A stretch of DNA of 64,000 nt from Erwinia tracheiphila (GCF_021365465.1 NZ_CP089932.1:4856714-4920713); one strand, 5' to 3'. Shown: positions 34,068 to 45,111, numbered from the stretch's first letter. Notes: generated by a model from the letters alone, not told the origin. Made by a program: numbers and translations.

Positions 34068-34463
34068 ATGAATTATCGTACAAAAACCTATATTGCAGGG
34101 GGAGGGTGATAAGGACGCCATTCAGAAACTACATGACTGGAATGATAGTAAACATTTGAGCTTATCATTTACAGATGCACACGATCTTACCCAGGCACGA
34201 GATGGTAGCTTAAATTGCAGTATTAAATCATCATTAAATACAAGGTCTAACGTATCAAAGACATTTGTCCTAATAGTTTGCTCCAACACAAAAACGGCGC
34301 GGAGTGGTCGTTGTCAATATTGTGCAAGAGGACACAGTATAGATAATAAAATCTACATTGAATATGAATGCAATAGAGCGGTAGTGGATAAGTTAAAAAT
34401 AGTTGTCCTATATAACGCTGTATCGGTTGATAAGTCAAAATGCTCTGATGTAATAAAAAATTC
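34068..34463 (+). pseudogene. TIR-like (DUF1863/ThsB-type) defence protein gene, frameshifted and cut by IS1
   Basis: ATG 34068 reads MNYRTKTYIAG, then a G-run causes a frameshift at about 34103. The other frame continues GDKDAIQKLHDWNDSKHLSLSFTDAHDL, SKTFVLIVCSNTK, YIEYECNRAVVDKLKIVVLYNAVSVDKSKC. This order (fold start, S-F-x-D-A-H, IEYE, I-V-V-L-Y) is that of the TIR-like MTH538 family, which includes Thoeris ThsB proteins that sense phage and make a cyclic nucleotide signal. The 3' end is cut at 34464 by half an IS1. No ThsA-like effector gene is present in the window. Confidence 0.65.
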
Positions 34464-34623
34464 GGTCGTGACGCAGACTTGCTGATAACGTATGCTTTGC
34501 GCTTTGGATGTAACATATGGCTAAAGTTGATGTCGTCTGCCCTCAGTGCAATGAAACTCATGCTGTACGATGTAACGGACATTCAGCATCCGGTGCCCAA
34601 CGTTACATCTGCAAGCATTGTTC
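34464..34623 (+). mobile_element. IS1 left half, interrupted by element A2
   Basis: These are the first 160 bp of an IS1 (GGTCGTGACG through TGCAAGCATTGTTC), ending at the internal GTTC where the ori end of element A2 begins. The missing 606 bp correspond exactly to the right half at 58514-59119. InsA is cut after its first zinc-ribbon part. Confidence 0.9.
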
Positions 34624-34774
34624 ATGGTTAGGAAACTGAATCATCGTTTTAAAAATTTCCTGACCATGAGCAGCAGTGTCTGTAATGCAGTAATGATGTG
34701 CCATCGGGAACGTTATGGTCATAAAATGGCATTTGCGGCGCGTTTTTAACCTGAAAGCTGTTTTTCAGACGCAC

Positions 34775-35989
34775 TTATCCCGCAGTCTGTGCCAGAAGCC
34801 ATCGTTTCCGGTCGATGTTATGCAGTCTTTCTGCCACCAACTCCGACGCGTGCCTCCCGGCCTGCGCACTGCTGAAGCGCAGTCGGTTGCCGCACAGAAT
34901 GCATTTGTACGGATCCGTGCGCAGAAATTCTTTCATCAGCGCGGCGAAGCCGGGCTTCTCCGGTTTTTTCCGCGCTTCCATCTCCAGGGCTTCATACACC
35001 TTCGGCAGCAGGCTACCCCGTTTACGGTTTGATAAAAAACCGTAATAACGCACCATCTTAAAATGCTTCGCCGGGATATGGCTGATATAACGTCCGATCA
35101 TATCTTCCTGCGTCAGCGTCTGCTGCCGGTACTGCTGCGTACGGTGGTCGTAATAGTGGTGCACCACCGCGCCGCCGCTGTAGTGCCTCAGCTTCGCCGC
35201 CGACACGGGGGGCCGTTTCAGGTACCGGCCCAGATATTTGACGCTCCGCCAGGCCCCCCGGGTCTTCTTCGCGAAGTGGACCTTCCAGCGGCGCCCGTAC
35301 TGCGCCTGCAGATAGCGCAGCCACTGTTTTTTGTCGTGGATATGCCCCAGCCCCGGCAGCCTGCCGGGGTTAATCAGGTCATAGCTGTGGCGCAGCAGCC
35401 GGATGACGGCTCCGCGCCAGATTTCCTCCACGGCATGCTTTTTAAAGAAGAGGTCGCGCCATACGCCGTGTTTAATATCAAGCCCGCCGCGGGTGACGGA
35501 GAGATGAATGTGGGGATGCTGGTTGAGCTGGCGACCGTAGGTGTGCAGGGCGCAGAAGATACCGACTTCCACACCCTGTTTTCTGGCCCAGCGGAGCATG
35601 GCGCGGGTGGCTGCGCGGAACAGGGCATTGAGCAGAGGCCAGTTATTGTTGAAAAAGGGCCACAGCAGATGGGGCATGGTGAAGGTGATATGCTGCCAGT
35701 CGCAGTCGGGCAGAATTTGCTGTTGCTCTGTAATCCACTGCTCCGTGGCCTTATGTCCGCAGGAGCTGCAGCCTTTTGATTTACAGGTCTGGCAGAAGAA
35801 GCGGGTGTGGGTGCAGTCCGGGGAGGCGCAGCAGTATCGCTTCACCCCCATGGCAGCAGTGCCGCAGGCGAGCATGCGCTCGACGCAGAGTACGGTCCAG
35901 GGGCTGAGGGTGTCCCCGTGTTTATCCATATACCGGTTCCAGGCGTCATCAGTGGTGAACAGCAGTTTTGCCGGGCGCGGGATATACAT
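34775..35989 (-). CDS. IS91-family transposase (type A, copy A2)
   Basis: The 404-residue protein has the same sequence as the copy at 14880, with HUH and double-tyrosine motifs intact. It runs convergent towards the IS1 half. Confidence 0.9.
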   Translation of the reverse strand: MYIPRPAKLLFTTDDAWNRYMDKHGDTLSPWTVLCVERMLACGTAAMGVKRYCCASPDCTHTRFFCQTCKSKGCSSCGHKATEQWITEQQQILPDCDWQHITFTMPHLLWPFFNNNWPLLNALFRAATRAMLRWARKQGVEVGIFCALHTYGRQLNQHPHIHLSVTRGGLDIKHGVWRDLFFKKHAVEEIWRGAVIRLLRHSYDLINPGRLPGLGHIHDKKQWLRYLQAQYGRRWKVHFAKKTRGAWRSVKYLGRYLKRPPVSAAKLRHYSGGAVVHHYYDHRTQQYRQQTLTQEDMIGRYISHIPAKHFKMVRYYGFLSNRKRGSLLPKVYEALEMEARKKPEKPGFAALMKEFLRTDPYKCILCGNRLRFSSAQAGRHASELVAERLHNIDRKRWLLAQTAG

Positions 35990-35997
35990 GCGGCGGA

Positions 35998-36416
35998 TTA
36001 TCGCTCTGCAGTGGCACCGGTATTATAGTGCCAGTCGTCACAGTCATCGGCCCAGTTGTCGGTGTGTTTATCCCAGGGAGCGAAGGTCACCGGCAGCATG
36101 CCGGATTCTGTGGCGATAATAAACACATCGGCTGGCATGGACTCAAGGACGACATCGCCGTCGGGTGAGTCAGGCGGCTCAAAGCCGCGGATGATGCAGA
36201 CGAGAGGCGGGTCGAAGTGTGTATCGAGGAAAAACTGTGGCCCCAGGTGGACACAGTGACGAATGGCATCCTGCGGAGTGTCGTAAAAAACTCGTCGGGG
36301 TCGTCATAATCGCTCCGGGGCGGAATGGACACCAGAAAACGCTTAGGATATCCGGGTATAGCGCGTCGGGACGAGGGCGTGGGTTTACGCTTTCTGGGGG
36401 CTTTGCTACGGGCCAT
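35998..36416 (-). CDS. accessory ORF of element A (copy A2), possible -1 frameshift
   Basis: Same arrangement as at 14453-14871. The 5' part begins MARSKAPRKRK, and the frame changes at the run of six T (A on the plus strand at about 36281-36292). The end lies 8 bases before the transposase start. Not recognised outside these elements. Confidence 0.5.
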
Positions 36417-36532
36417 GTGAATGATTTCCTGAGAAATTAACATACCGCCGAGTATAAAGCTGTGAGCCGGTCATGAACACCCTCGGAACGGCAGAGCCGT
36501 GACGCTCGCCCTGTAAGGGCGCTATGTTCAGG

Positions 36533-38401
36533 TCAAATTTCTACCTGAGTTCCCAGTTCTATTACCCGGTTGGGCGGGATTTCAAACTGGTCGGGGGCGC
36601 GCAGGGCATTTTTCTGCAACATCAGGAACAGCTTGCCGCGCAGTCGCAAATACCAGGGCCGCTTGCCGATAATCAGCGACTCATGCGACATAAAGAACGA
36701 GGTTTCCATCATCCGGCAGCTCAACCCTTCCAGCCCGCAACGATGAAATATCTCTTCCATGTTGGGCGTTTCACGCCAGCCGTAGTTCGCCACTACCCGC
36801 CAGAAAGTGGGTGAAAGCTGCTCAATGGTGACGCGACGAACGTTGTGAACATAAGGCGCGTCTTCCGTGCGCAGGGTCAGCAACACCACGCGCTCATGCA
36901 GCACTTTGTTGTGCTTCAGGTTATGCAGCATGGCGAAGGGAATCACATTTAGCGCGCGAGACATATACACCGCCGTACCCGGTACGCGCACTGGCGGCGA
37001 TTTTTCCAGCGAGGCTATCATCGCCTCAAGGGAGTTGCCGTGTTCGTGCATGCGACGCAGCAGGCGGAAGCGTTCGCTTTTCCAGGTGGTCATGACGATA
37101 AACATCATCAGCGCCAGCGTCAGCGGCAACCAGCCGCCCGAAAACACTTTCACCAGGTTTGCTGAGAACAGAGAAACGTCGATGCACAGCATCACCACCA
37201 GAATCAACAACACCAGATAGCGGTTCCAGTGCCAGTTTTTAATCGCCACCGTCGTACAAAGAATAGAGGTCAGCACCATGGTGCCGGTCACCGCAATACC
37301 GTAGGCGGCGGCCAGATTACTGGAGTGCCTGAAACCGACAATGACGATCACCACCGAGAAAAACAGCAGCCAGTTAATTACCGGAATGTAGATTTGACCT
37401 GATTCTTCTTCAGAGGTATGCACAATGCGCATGGGCGGCAGATAGCCGAGGCGAACCGCCTGACGCGTCAGGGAGAAGACGCCGGAAATGACCGCCTGCG
37501 AGGCGATGACCGTTGCCAGCGTAGCAAGGATCAACAGCGGAATTAACGCCCAGTCGGGAGCCAGCAGGAAAAACGGGTTTTTGATAGCCTCGGGGTTCTT
37601 CAGCAACAGCGCACCCTGGCCAAAATAGTTCAGCACCAGCGACGGCACCACCACGGAAAACCACGCCAGGCGAATGGGCAACTTACCAAAATGGCCCATA
37701 TCCGCATACAATGCTTCCACCCCGGTGATCGCCAGCACCACAGCGCCGAGAGCAAAAAAGGACACTTCTTTGTATTCAAAAAAGAAATTCATCGCCCAGT
37801 AAGGATTGAGCGCCTGAAGGACCTGAGGATTATCCATAATGCCCCGGGCACCCAGCAACGCCAGCACCAGAAACCACAGCAGCATTACTGGCGCAAACAG
37901 CTTACCGACAATACCCGTTCCATGTTTCTGAATGATAAACAGCAGAGTCAGCACCGCTATCGCCATCGGGACGATATAGGCATCCAGATTAGGCGCTGCG
38001 ATCTCCAGCCCTTCAATAGCAGAAAGTACCGATACGGCGGGGGTAATCACCACTTCACCATAAAAAAAACTGCCGCCTACCAGCCCCATAATCACCAGCA
38101 CCGCCGTCGCCGTGGCGTCGGTATTACGTCCCGCCAGAGACATCAGCGTCAGAATCCCGCCTTCACCGGCATTATCAGCGCGCATCACATAACTGATATA
38201 TTTCAGCGAAACCACCACCACCAGCAGCCAGAAGATCAGTGAAAGAAAGCCAAATACCGCGTCGTGCTCAACACCGAAACCAAACTGCCCGGAAAGGCAT
38301 TCACGCAGGGTATACAACGGGCTGGTGCCTATATCGCCATACACCACACCGATAGCGGCTAAGGTGACGGTACCAAGAGATTGCTTTTTTTCAGAACTCA
38401 T
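36533..38401 (-). CDS. kup: Kup, low-affinity potassium transporter
   Basis: The 622-residue protein is the same length as E. coli Kup. It has about twelve membrane segments in the first 440 residues ([15 protein letters not shown] near the N-terminus is a signature of the family) and a cytoplasmic C-terminal domain. It imports K+ with H+. The stop TGA at 36533-36535 survives only because element A2 ended three bases beyond it, so any native terminator has been lost. In E. coli kup is next to ravA and divergent from it; the same arrangement is seen here. Confidence 0.95.
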   Translation of the reverse strand: MSSEKKQSLGTVTLAAIGVVYGDIGTSPLYTLRECLSGQFGFGVEHDAVFGFLSLIFWLLVVVVSLKYISYVMRADNAGEGGILTLMSLAGRNTDATATAVLVIMGLVGGSFFYGEVVITPAVSVLSAIEGLEIAAPNLDAYIVPMAIAVLTLLFIIQKHGTGIVGKLFAPVMLLWFLVLALLGARGIMDNPQVLQALNPYWAMNFFFEYKEVSFFALGAVVLAITGVEALYADMGHFGKLPIRLAWFSVVVPSLVLNYFGQGALLLKNPEAIKNPFFLLAPDWALIPLLILATLATVIASQAVISGVFSLTRQAVRLGYLPPMRIVHTSEEESGQIYIPVINWLLFFSVVIVIVGFRHSSNLAAAYGIAVTGTMVLTSILCTTVAIKNWHWNRYLVLLILVVMLCIDVSLFSANLVKVFSGGWLPLTLALMMFIVMTTWKSERFRLLRRMHEHGNSLEAMIASLEKSPPVRVPGTAVYMSRALNVIPFAMLHNLKHNKVLHERVVLLTLRTEDAPYVHNVRRVTIEQLSPTFWRVVANYGWRETPNMEEIFHRCGLEGLSCRMMETSFFMSHESLIIGKRPWYLRLRGKLFLMLQKNALRAPDQFEIPPNRVIELGTQVEI

Positions 38402-38662
38402 AGACTAGTCTTTTGTTGGAACTGGATATTGCCGGATTATTTACCGCCGGACTGCACATCAAAACCGCACAGTATGCACGATTCATGACGAATACCTATC
38501 TTTAATTACGCTGACAAATCAAACTTCAATAGCCTGCGTCACCCTTTGTAAAGAAAAAAGCTGACGCCGATCAGCACTTTCAAGCATCATAAACGGCGGT
38601 GTTGGCACTTGCCTGTTAATTCACGGTCAGACTGTTGCTGTCAAAAGGATAAATGATTAACC
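38402..38662. promoter_or_regulatory. divergent kup / ravA promoter region
   Basis: The 261 bases between the divergent genes must hold both promoters. Short AT-rich patches are present, but no -10/-35 pair stands out enough to be assigned. A purine-rich AAAGGAT precedes the ravA ATG. Confidence 0.4.
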
Positions 38663-40156
38663 ATGTCTCAGTCCCACTTACTTGCGGAAAGAATCGCTCG
38701 CCTCAGCAATGCGTTAGAAAAGGGACTTTACGAAAGGCATCACGCCATTCGTCTCTGCCTGCTGGCAGCGCTCAGTGGTGAAAGCGTTTTCCTTCTTGGC
38801 CCTCCCGGCATTGCCAAAAGCCTTATTGCCCGGCGACTGAAGTTTGCTTTCCGGCACGCGCGCGCGTTTGAGTATCTGATGACCCGTTTCTCCACGCCTG
38901 AAGAGGTGTTTGGCCCACTTTCCATTCAGGCGCTGAAAGATGAGGGGCGCTATCAGCGCCTGACCAGGGGCTATCTGCCGGACGCGGAAATCGTGTTTCT
39001 CGATGAGATATGGAAAGCCGGCCCCGCTATTCTTAACACGCTGCTGACGGCTATTAATGAACGACGTTTCCGCAACGGTGATGTTGAAGAAAAAATCCCC
39101 ATGCGGCTGCTGGTTACCGCGTCCAACGAGCTACCCGAAGCGGAAAGTGGCCTTGAGGCGCTGTATGACCGCATGCTGATCCGCCTGTGGCTGGATAACA
39201 TCCACGAAAAACAAAACTTTAAAAGCATGCTGACCCACCAGCAGGACGACAGTAATCCGGTTACGGATTCGCTTTGTATTAGCGATGAAGAATATGAAGA
39301 ATGGCAGAAGGGTATTGTGCAGGTTGCCCTGCCGGATGATGTTTTTGAACTGATTTTCCATCTGCGCCAGCAGCTCGAAGACAAACCCGGTGCGCCTTAT
39401 ATTTCTGATCGCCGTTGGAAAAAAGCTATCCATCTGTTGCAGGCCTGTGCATTTTACAGCGGTCGCCAGGCCATCGCGCCTATCGATGTGATTCTGCTGA
39501 AAGACTGCCTGTGGCACGATGTAGCATCCATGCAGCTTCTTGATACTGAAATTGATAATTTGATCACCCAGCAAGCCTGGCAACAGCAACCCATGCTTAT
39601 CGCCCTGCAACAGATTGGTTCACGCCGTATCGCACTTCAGCAGGAAAAAAGCATGGCGCAGGCCATACGACTGAAAAAACATGGTGGCATGTTCAGCCGC
39701 AAACCGCATTACGAATTGCCCGCGACCCTTTCAGGCGAAACCTTGACGCTCATGCTACAAAAAAATCTGCTGCTGCATGATATGCAGGTGACCCATGTGG
39801 TTATCGCCAAAGAACCGCTACAGCACTGGTTACAGAAAGGTGGTGAGATACGCGGCAAACTGAACAGCATTGGGTTTGCCCAGCCGCTCGATCTGCATAT
39901 TGATAGCAACGACTGCCTGACAGTGCGGGATGTCAGCCTGCAGGCTTCACGGTTGGCGCTGCCCGGCAACCAGCAGGTGAACGAGCTGCCCGGCGAGATC
40001 GTGCAGGCGCTGGATGAGGTGGAAAGTCAGCTGCATCATCAACGCACGCTGTTCAGTCAGTATCAGCGCTGCCTGTTTATCAGTGATGAGTGGCTGGCAA
40101 AAACTGAAGAAAGCCTGCAACAGGTTGCGGAACAGCTGAAGCAGGCTCGTAAGTGA
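38663..40156 (+). CDS. ravA: RavA, MoxR-type AAA+ ATPase
   Basis: The 497-residue protein matches E. coli RavA (498). The AAA+ core has Walker A GPPGIAKS (about residues 46-53), Walker [11 protein letters not shown] (about 111-120) and the sensor region [22 protein letters not shown]. The discontinuous triple-helical and LARA domains follow. RavA hexamers work with ViaA, bind the lysine decarboxylase LdcI and influence respiratory complexes. The stop overlaps the GTG start of viaA. Confidence 0.95.
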   Translation: MSQSHLLAERIARLSNALEKGLYERHHAIRLCLLAALSGESVFLLGPPGIAKSLIARRLKFAFRHARAFEYLMTRFSTPEEVFGPLSIQALKDEGRYQRLTRGYLPDAEIVFLDEIWKAGPAILNTLLTAINERRFRNGDVEEKIPMRLLVTASNELPEAESGLEALYDRMLIRLWLDNIHEKQNFKSMLTHQQDDSNPVTDSLCISDEEYEEWQKGIVQVALPDDVFELIFHLRQQLEDKPGAPYISDRRWKKAIHLLQACAFYSGRQAIAPIDVILLKDCLWHDVASMQLLDTEIDNLITQQAWQQQPMLIALQQIGSRRIALQQEKSMAQAIRLKKHGGMFSRKPHYELPATLSGETLTLMLQKNLLLHDMQVTHVVIAKEPLQHWLQKGGEIRGKLNSIGFAQPLDLHIDSNDCLTVRDVSLQASRLALPGNQQVNELPGEIVQALDEVESQLHHQRTLFSQYQRCLFISDEWLAKTEESLQQVAEQLKQARK

Positions 40157-41616
40157 TCTCACTGGATACGTTAAGTGCTTTTCTGGCGGTCAGCGAGAAC
40201 GATCTGATTGAGGAGCTGATGCTGGCGCTGCTGGCCAGTCCACAGCTGGCGATCTTCTTTGAAAAATTCCCCAGCCTGAAAAAAGCGCTAATGCAGGATC
40301 TGCCGAACTGGAAAGCCAGAATTCAGCAACAGTTTAAAACCACCCCGGTGCCGGACAATATGGCCGGGGAATTTTCCCTGTTTCAGCAGTGCCAGAAACT
40401 GGATCTGAACGCATTCTGCATAAAGCTACCCGAGGTGATGGACTACCTGGATCATCACGCTTCTCCGTTTGCCGAAAAAGCCCGCGATCTGCTGGCAGAT
40501 AGCGCTCCCGCTTATTCGCTCAGTGCACCGCAGCATATCCTGTTTTTACAACGCTGGCGGCTGAGTCTGACGCTGCAAACCTTGTCGCTGAATCAGCAAC
40601 TGCTGGACGACGAACGGGAAGCGCTGCTGGCGGAATTACAGCAGCGTCTGGCAATGAGCGGGCAGCTTGTCCCCGTGCTATCAGAGGATAATGACACTGC
40701 AGTCGGTCGACTGTGGGATTTAACCCGCAGTCCACTACAACGCAGCGACTATCAGCTGATGGTGGAGTACGGTGATTTTCTGGTGCAACAGCCCATGTTG
40801 CAGAAACTGGCCGAACAGCTTGGACACAGCAGGGAAGCAAAAGCGGTACGGGCAAAAGAGGCACCGCTGGAAGCGTTCCACCAGCTGGTGCGCGAGCCTT
40901 CCAACGTACCCGAGCAGGTGGACGGGCTGCATCAGAGTGATGACATTCTGCGCCTGCTGCCGTCTGAGCTGGCAACCCTGGGAATGAGCGAGCTGGAGAT
41001 GGAGTTTTACCGCAGACTGGTGGAAAAACGGCTGGTCACTTACCGCCTGCAAGGGGAAGGCTGGCACGAGAAAATCACCCAGCGTCCGGTCAGTCACCAA
41101 CAGCATGATGAGCAGCCGCGCGGACCCTTTATTGTTTGCGTCGACACCTCCGGTTCAATGGGCGGATTTAACGAACGCTGCGCCAAAGCATTTTGTCTGG
41201 CCCTGCTGAAAGTGGCGCTGGCGGATAATCGCCGCTGTTACACCATGCTGTTTGCCCATGACGTGGTGGGCTATGAGCTGACCGCGGCTGACGGTATCGC
41301 TCAGGCCATTCGCTTTCTCAGCCAGCGTTTTCGCGGCGGAACCGATCTGGCAGCCTGTGTGGACGTGGTACTGAAAAAACTGGCCACCCCGCTGTGGTTT
41401 GATGCCGATGCGGTAATTATCTCTGATTTTATTGCCCAGCGCCTGCCCGATGAAGTGGTGAACAATATTAAACAACACCAGTCACTACAGCAGCAGCGCT
41501 TTCATGCCGTTGCGCTGTCCGATCATGGAAAACCCGCCATTATGCGTATCTTCGACCATATCTGGCGCTTTGATACTGGCCTAAAAAACCGCCTGCTCCG
41601 CCGCTGGCAGCGATAG
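40153..41616 (+). CDS. viaA: ViaA, VWA-domain partner of RavA
   Basis: The 487-residue protein has a helical N-terminal region and a C-terminal von Willebrand A domain whose MIDAS motif is VDTSGSMGG (about residues 329-337), with later Thr and Asp positions in RGGTDLAAC and IISDFIA. It starts at GTG 40153, overlapping ravA by four bases. ViaA stimulates RavA ATPase activity. It is intact, but the neighbouring asnA gene found in E. coli is missing and element A3 follows after 112 bases. Confidence 0.95.
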   Translation: MISLDTLSAFLAVSENDLIEELMLALLASPQLAIFFEKFPSLKKALMQDLPNWKARIQQQFKTTPVPDNMAGEFSLFQQCQKLDLNAFCIKLPEVMDYLDHHASPFAEKARDLLADSAPAYSLSAPQHILFLQRWRLSLTLQTLSLNQQLLDDEREALLAELQQRLAMSGQLVPVLSEDNDTAVGRLWDLTRSPLQRSDYQLMVEYGDFLVQQPMLQKLAEQLGHSREAKAVRAKEAPLEAFHQLVREPSNVPEQVDGLHQSDDILRLLPSELATLGMSELEMEFYRRLVEKRLVTYRLQGEGWHEKITQRPVSHQQHDEQPRGPFIVCVDTSGSMGGFNERCAKAFCLALLKVALADNRRCYTMLFAHDVVGYELTAADGIAQAIRFLSQRFRGGTDLAACVDVVLKKLATPLWFDADAVIISDFIAQRLPDEVVNNIKQHQSLQQQRFHAVALSDHGKPAIMRIFDHIWRFDTGLKNRLLRRWQR

Positions 41617-41728
41617 TTTTCTACAGCAATAATGTGGCAATGTTTATTTGCTATAGTCATATCTACGTTTCAGCCAACTGGCACACTAGGAGTATCACGT
41701 GGCAATACCATCACACACTTCAGTTTCA
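41617..41728 (+). pseudogene. remnant between viaA and element A3: possible start of a lost gene
   Basis: An AGGAGTATCAC ribosome-site-like sequence (41687-41697) precedes GTG 41699, reading MAIPSHTSVS before element A3 begins at GAAC 41729. A weak TTGCTATAGTCATA patch upstream could be promoter sequence. Too short to identify. In E. coli the 3' end of asnA would lie here on the other strand; no trace of it was seen. Confidence 0.3.
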
Positions 41729-41841
41729 GAACATAGCGCCCTTACAGGGCGAGCGTCACGGCTCTGCCGTTCCGAGGGTGTTCATGACCGGCTCACAGCT
41801 TTATACTCTGCGGTATGTTAATTTCTCAGGAAATCATTCAC

Positions 41842-42260
41842 ATGGCCCGTAGCAAAGCCCCCAGAAAGCGTAAACCCACGCCCTCGTCCCGACGCGCTAT
41901 ACCCGGATATCCTAAGCGTTTTCTGGTGTCCATTCCGCCCCGGAGCGATTATGACGACCCCGACGAGTTTTTTACGACACTCCGCAGGATGCCATTCGTC
42001 ACTGTGTCCACCTGGGGCCACAGTTTTTCCTCGATACACACTTCGACCCGCCTCTCGTCTGCATCATCCGCGGCTTTGAGCCGCCTGACTCACCCGACGG
42101 CGATGTCGTCCTTGAGTCCATGCCAGCCGATGTGTTTATTATCGCCACAGAATCCGGCATGCTGCCGGTGACCTTCGCTCCCTGGGATAAACACACCGAC
42201 AACTGGGCCGATGACTGTGACGACTGGCACTATAATACCGGTGCCACTGCAGAGCGATAA
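41842..42260 (+). CDS. accessory ORF of element A (copy A3), possible -1 frameshift
   Basis: Same layout as in A1: MARSKAPRKRK start, frame change at GAGTTTTTTACG (about 41966-41977), end 8 bases before the transposase. Confidence 0.5.
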
Positions 42261-42268
42261 TCCGCCGC

Positions 42269-43483
42269 ATGTATATCCCGCGCCCGGCAAAACTGCTGTT
42301 CACCACTGATGACGCCTGGAACCGGTATATGGATAAACACGGGGACACCCTCAGCCCCTGGACCGTACTCTGCGTCGAGCGCATGCTCGCCTGCGGCACT
42401 GCTGCCATGGGGGTGAAGCGATACTGCTGCGCCTCCCCGGACTGCACCCACACCCGCTTCTTCTGCCAGACCTGTAAATCAAAAGGCTGCAGCTCCTGCG
42501 GACATAAGGCCACGGAGCAGTGGATTACAGAACAACAGCAAATTCTGCCCGACTGCGACTGGCAGCATATCACCTTCACCATGCCCCATCTGCTGTGGCC
42601 CTTTTTCAACAATAACTGGCCTCTGCTCAATGCCCTGTTCCGCGCAGCCACCCGCGCCATGCTCCGCTGGGCCAGAAAACAGGGTGTGGAAGTCGGTATC
42701 TTCTGCGCCCTGCACACCTACGGTCGCCAGCTCAACCAGCATCCCCACATTCATCTCTCCGTCACCCGCGGCGGGCTTGATATTAAACACGGCGTATGGC
42801 GCGACCTCTTCTTTAAAAAGCATGCCGTGGAGGAAATCTGGCGCGGAGCCGTCATCCGGCTGCTGCGCCACAGCTATGACCTGATTAACCCCGGCAGGCT
42901 GCCGGGGCTGGGGCATATCCACGACAAAAAACAGTGGCTGCGCTATCTGCAGGCGCAGTACGGGCGCCGCTGGAAGGTCCACTTCGCGAAGAAGACCCGG
43001 GGGGCCTGGCGGAGCGTCAAATATCTGGGCCGGTACCTGAAACGGCCCCCCGTGTCGGCGGCGAAGCTGAGGCACTACAGCGGCGGCGCGGTGGTGCACC
43101 ACTATTACGACCACCGTACGCAGCAGTACCGGCAGCAGACGCTGACGCAGGAAGATATGATCGGACGTTATATCAGCCATATCCCGGCGAAGCATTTTAA
43201 GATGGTGCGTTATTACGGTTTTTTATCAAACCGTAAACGGGGTAGCCTGCTGCCGAAGGTGTATGAAGCCCTGGAGATGGAAGCGCGGAAAAAACCGGAG
43301 AAGCCCGGCTTCGCCGCGCTGATGAAAGAATTTCTGCGCACGGATCCGTACAAATGCATTCTGTGCGGCAACCGACTGCGCTTCAGCAGTGCGCAGGCCG
43401 GGAGGCACGCGTCGGAGTTGGTGGCAGAAAGACTGCATAACATCGACCGGAAACGATGGCTTCTGGCACAGACTGCGGGATAA
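42269..43483 (+). CDS. IS91-family transposase (type A, copy A3)
   Basis: The intact 404-residue Y2-HUH transposase is the same protein as at 14880 (the single base difference from A1 is silent in this frame). Confidence 0.9.
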   Translation: MYIPRPAKLLFTTDDAWNRYMDKHGDTLSPWTVLCVERMLACGTAAMGVKRYCCASPDCTHTRFFCQTCKSKGCSSCGHKATEQWITEQQQILPDCDWQHITFTMPHLLWPFFNNNWPLLNALFRAATRAMLRWARKQGVEVGIFCALHTYGRQLNQHPHIHLSVTRGGLDIKHGVWRDLFFKKHAVEEIWRGAVIRLLRHSYDLINPGRLPGLGHIHDKKQWLRYLQAQYGRRWKVHFAKKTRGAWRSVKYLGRYLKRPPVSAAKLRHYSGGAVVHHYYDHRTQQYRQQTLTQEDMIGRYISHIPAKHFKMVRYYGFLSNRKRGSLLPKVYEALEMEARKKPEKPGFAALMKEFLRTDPYKCILCGNRLRFSSAQAGRHASELVAERLHNIDRKRWLLAQTAG

Positions 43484-43634
43484 GTGCGTCTGAAAAACAG
43501 CTTTCAGGTTAAAAACGCGCCGCAAATGCCATTTTATGACCATAACGTTCCCGATGGCACATCATTACTGCATTACAGACACTGCTGCTCATGGTCAGGA
43601 AATTTTTAAAACGATGATTCAGTTTCCTAACCAT

Positions 43635-45087
43635 GAACGTAGCGCCCTTACAGGGCGAGCGTCACGGCTTCGCCGTTCCGATGCTTTGCATGGCCGGAGC
43701 ACCGCTTTATACTCAGCATCATGTATATCCCGCGTCCCGCCAAACTCCTGTTCACCGTCTATGACGGCTGGAACTACTACCTCGGGAAGCACGGTGACAG
43801 CGTCAGCCAGTGGAACCGCCTCTGTGTTGAGCGCATGCTCGCCTGTGGAACCTGCGCAATGGGCGTTCGCCGCTACTGCTGTGCCTCGCCGGGCTGTACC
43901 CACTCCCGCTTCTTCTGCCAGAGCTGCAAGTCAAAGGCATGCAGCGCCTGCGGCATGAAGTCCACTGGGCAGTGGATTGCTGAGCAGCAGCACATTCTGC
44001 CCGACTGCGAATGGCAACACATCACTTTTACTATGCCACACCTGCTCTGGCCGTTCTTTAACTATAACTGGCCGCTGCTCAACGACCTGTTCCGCTGCGC
44101 CACCCGCGCCATGCTGAAGTGGGCACGTACACAGGGCATTGAGGTCGGCATATTCTGCGCCCTGCACTCCTATGGTCGCCAGCTCAATCAGCATCCGCAT
44201 ATCCACGTCTCCGTCACGCGGGGCGGTCTCGACGTTAAGCACCGCGTCTGGCGCAGCCTCTTTCTTTAAAAAGAAGGCCGTTGAGGAAATCTGGCGTGGT
44301 GCTGTTATCCGACTGCTGCGCGACAGCTACGCCCGGATCATGCCCGGCATGCTGCCGGGTCTGGGCCACATCCGCGATGAGCGCCAGTGGCGGCGTTACC
44401 TGAAGGCACAATATGGCCGACACTGGAAGGTACACTTCGCGAAGAAGACCCGGGGAGCCTGGCACAGCGTTAAATACCTCGGACGCTACCTGAAGCGCCC
44501 GCCGGTGTCGGCTTCCCGTCTGCGACACTACGGCGGAGGCGCGGTAGTCCACCACTACCTCGATCACCGCACGGGAAAACATAAACGCCAGACGCTGAGT
44601 CAGGAATAGATGATCGGGCGCTATATCAGCCACATTCCGGCGCGGCATTTTAAGATGGTGCGCTACTCCGGCTTTCTGGCCAACCGAAAGCGGGGCACGC
44701 TGCTGCCAAAGGTTTACGAAGCGCTTGAGATGACGGTACGGGAAAAACCTAAACGCCCCGGGTTCGCGGTACTGATGAAAGGCTTCCTGGGCACAGATCC
44801 GTATCAGTGCATCCTCTGTAAAGGCCGGTTGCATTTTTCCGGAGCCGTGGCGGGTGAACACGCCACAAAAATGCTCTCTGACAGGCTGCATCAGATGGCG
44901 AAAAAACGATGGCTGCGGATGCCGGAACTGGATCGGTGCGCCTGAAAAATGGGTTTCAGGTTGAAAATACAGCGAAGATGGCATTTTTATATCAAGACCC
45001 ACACAGATCAGCAGCAGCAATGGAGTAGACAGTGTCATTTTTCATGGTCAGGCGATATCAAAAGAAGCGATTCAATCTTTTAACCAT
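43635..45087 (+). mobile_element. IS91-family element type B, copy B3 (1453 bp)
   Basis: It starts with GAACGTAGCGCCC (ter end) flush against the ori end of A3, and ends TAACCAT at 45087 before CAAG (45088-45091). Compared with B2 it retains the 78 bp near the 3' end but has one extra base near 44264. It sits about 25 bases beyond the atp operon terminator, where glmU would be expected in E. coli. Confidence 0.9.
43721..44945 (+). pseudogene. IS91-family transposase (type B), frameshift and nonsense
   Basis: The N-terminal 182 codons, including the HUH region HPHIHVSV, are intact. One extra T in the TTCTTT run at about 44264 then shifts the frame. In the restored frame a TAG replaces GAG at 44607-44609, just before MIGRYISH. 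The native end is at 44945, predicting 407 residues for the undamaged protein. Confidence 0.88.
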
Positions 45088-45111
45088 CAAGGCAAAGGGC
45101 GATAAAAGAGT

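Larger units (their letters stand above)
34624..36529 (-). mobile_element. IS91-family element type A, copy A2 (1906 bp)
   Basis: The ori end at 34624 abuts GTTC of IS1 (GAAC on the element strand). The ter end GTTC is at 36526-36529, three bases past the kup stop codon. It is identical in length to the other A copies and differs from A1 by isolated substitutions (for example near 36447). Same orientation as A4. Confidence 0.92.
41729..43634 (+). mobile_element. IS91-family element type A, copy A3 (1906 bp)
   Basis: The ter end GAAC is at 41729-41732. The ori end CCTAACCAT ends at 43634, immediately before the GAAC that starts element B3. It is opposite in orientation to A2 and A4 and differs from A1 by at least one base (A for G in the GAACAACAGC segment near 42531). 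It marks the left breakpoint of the inferred origin inversion. Confidence 0.92.
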
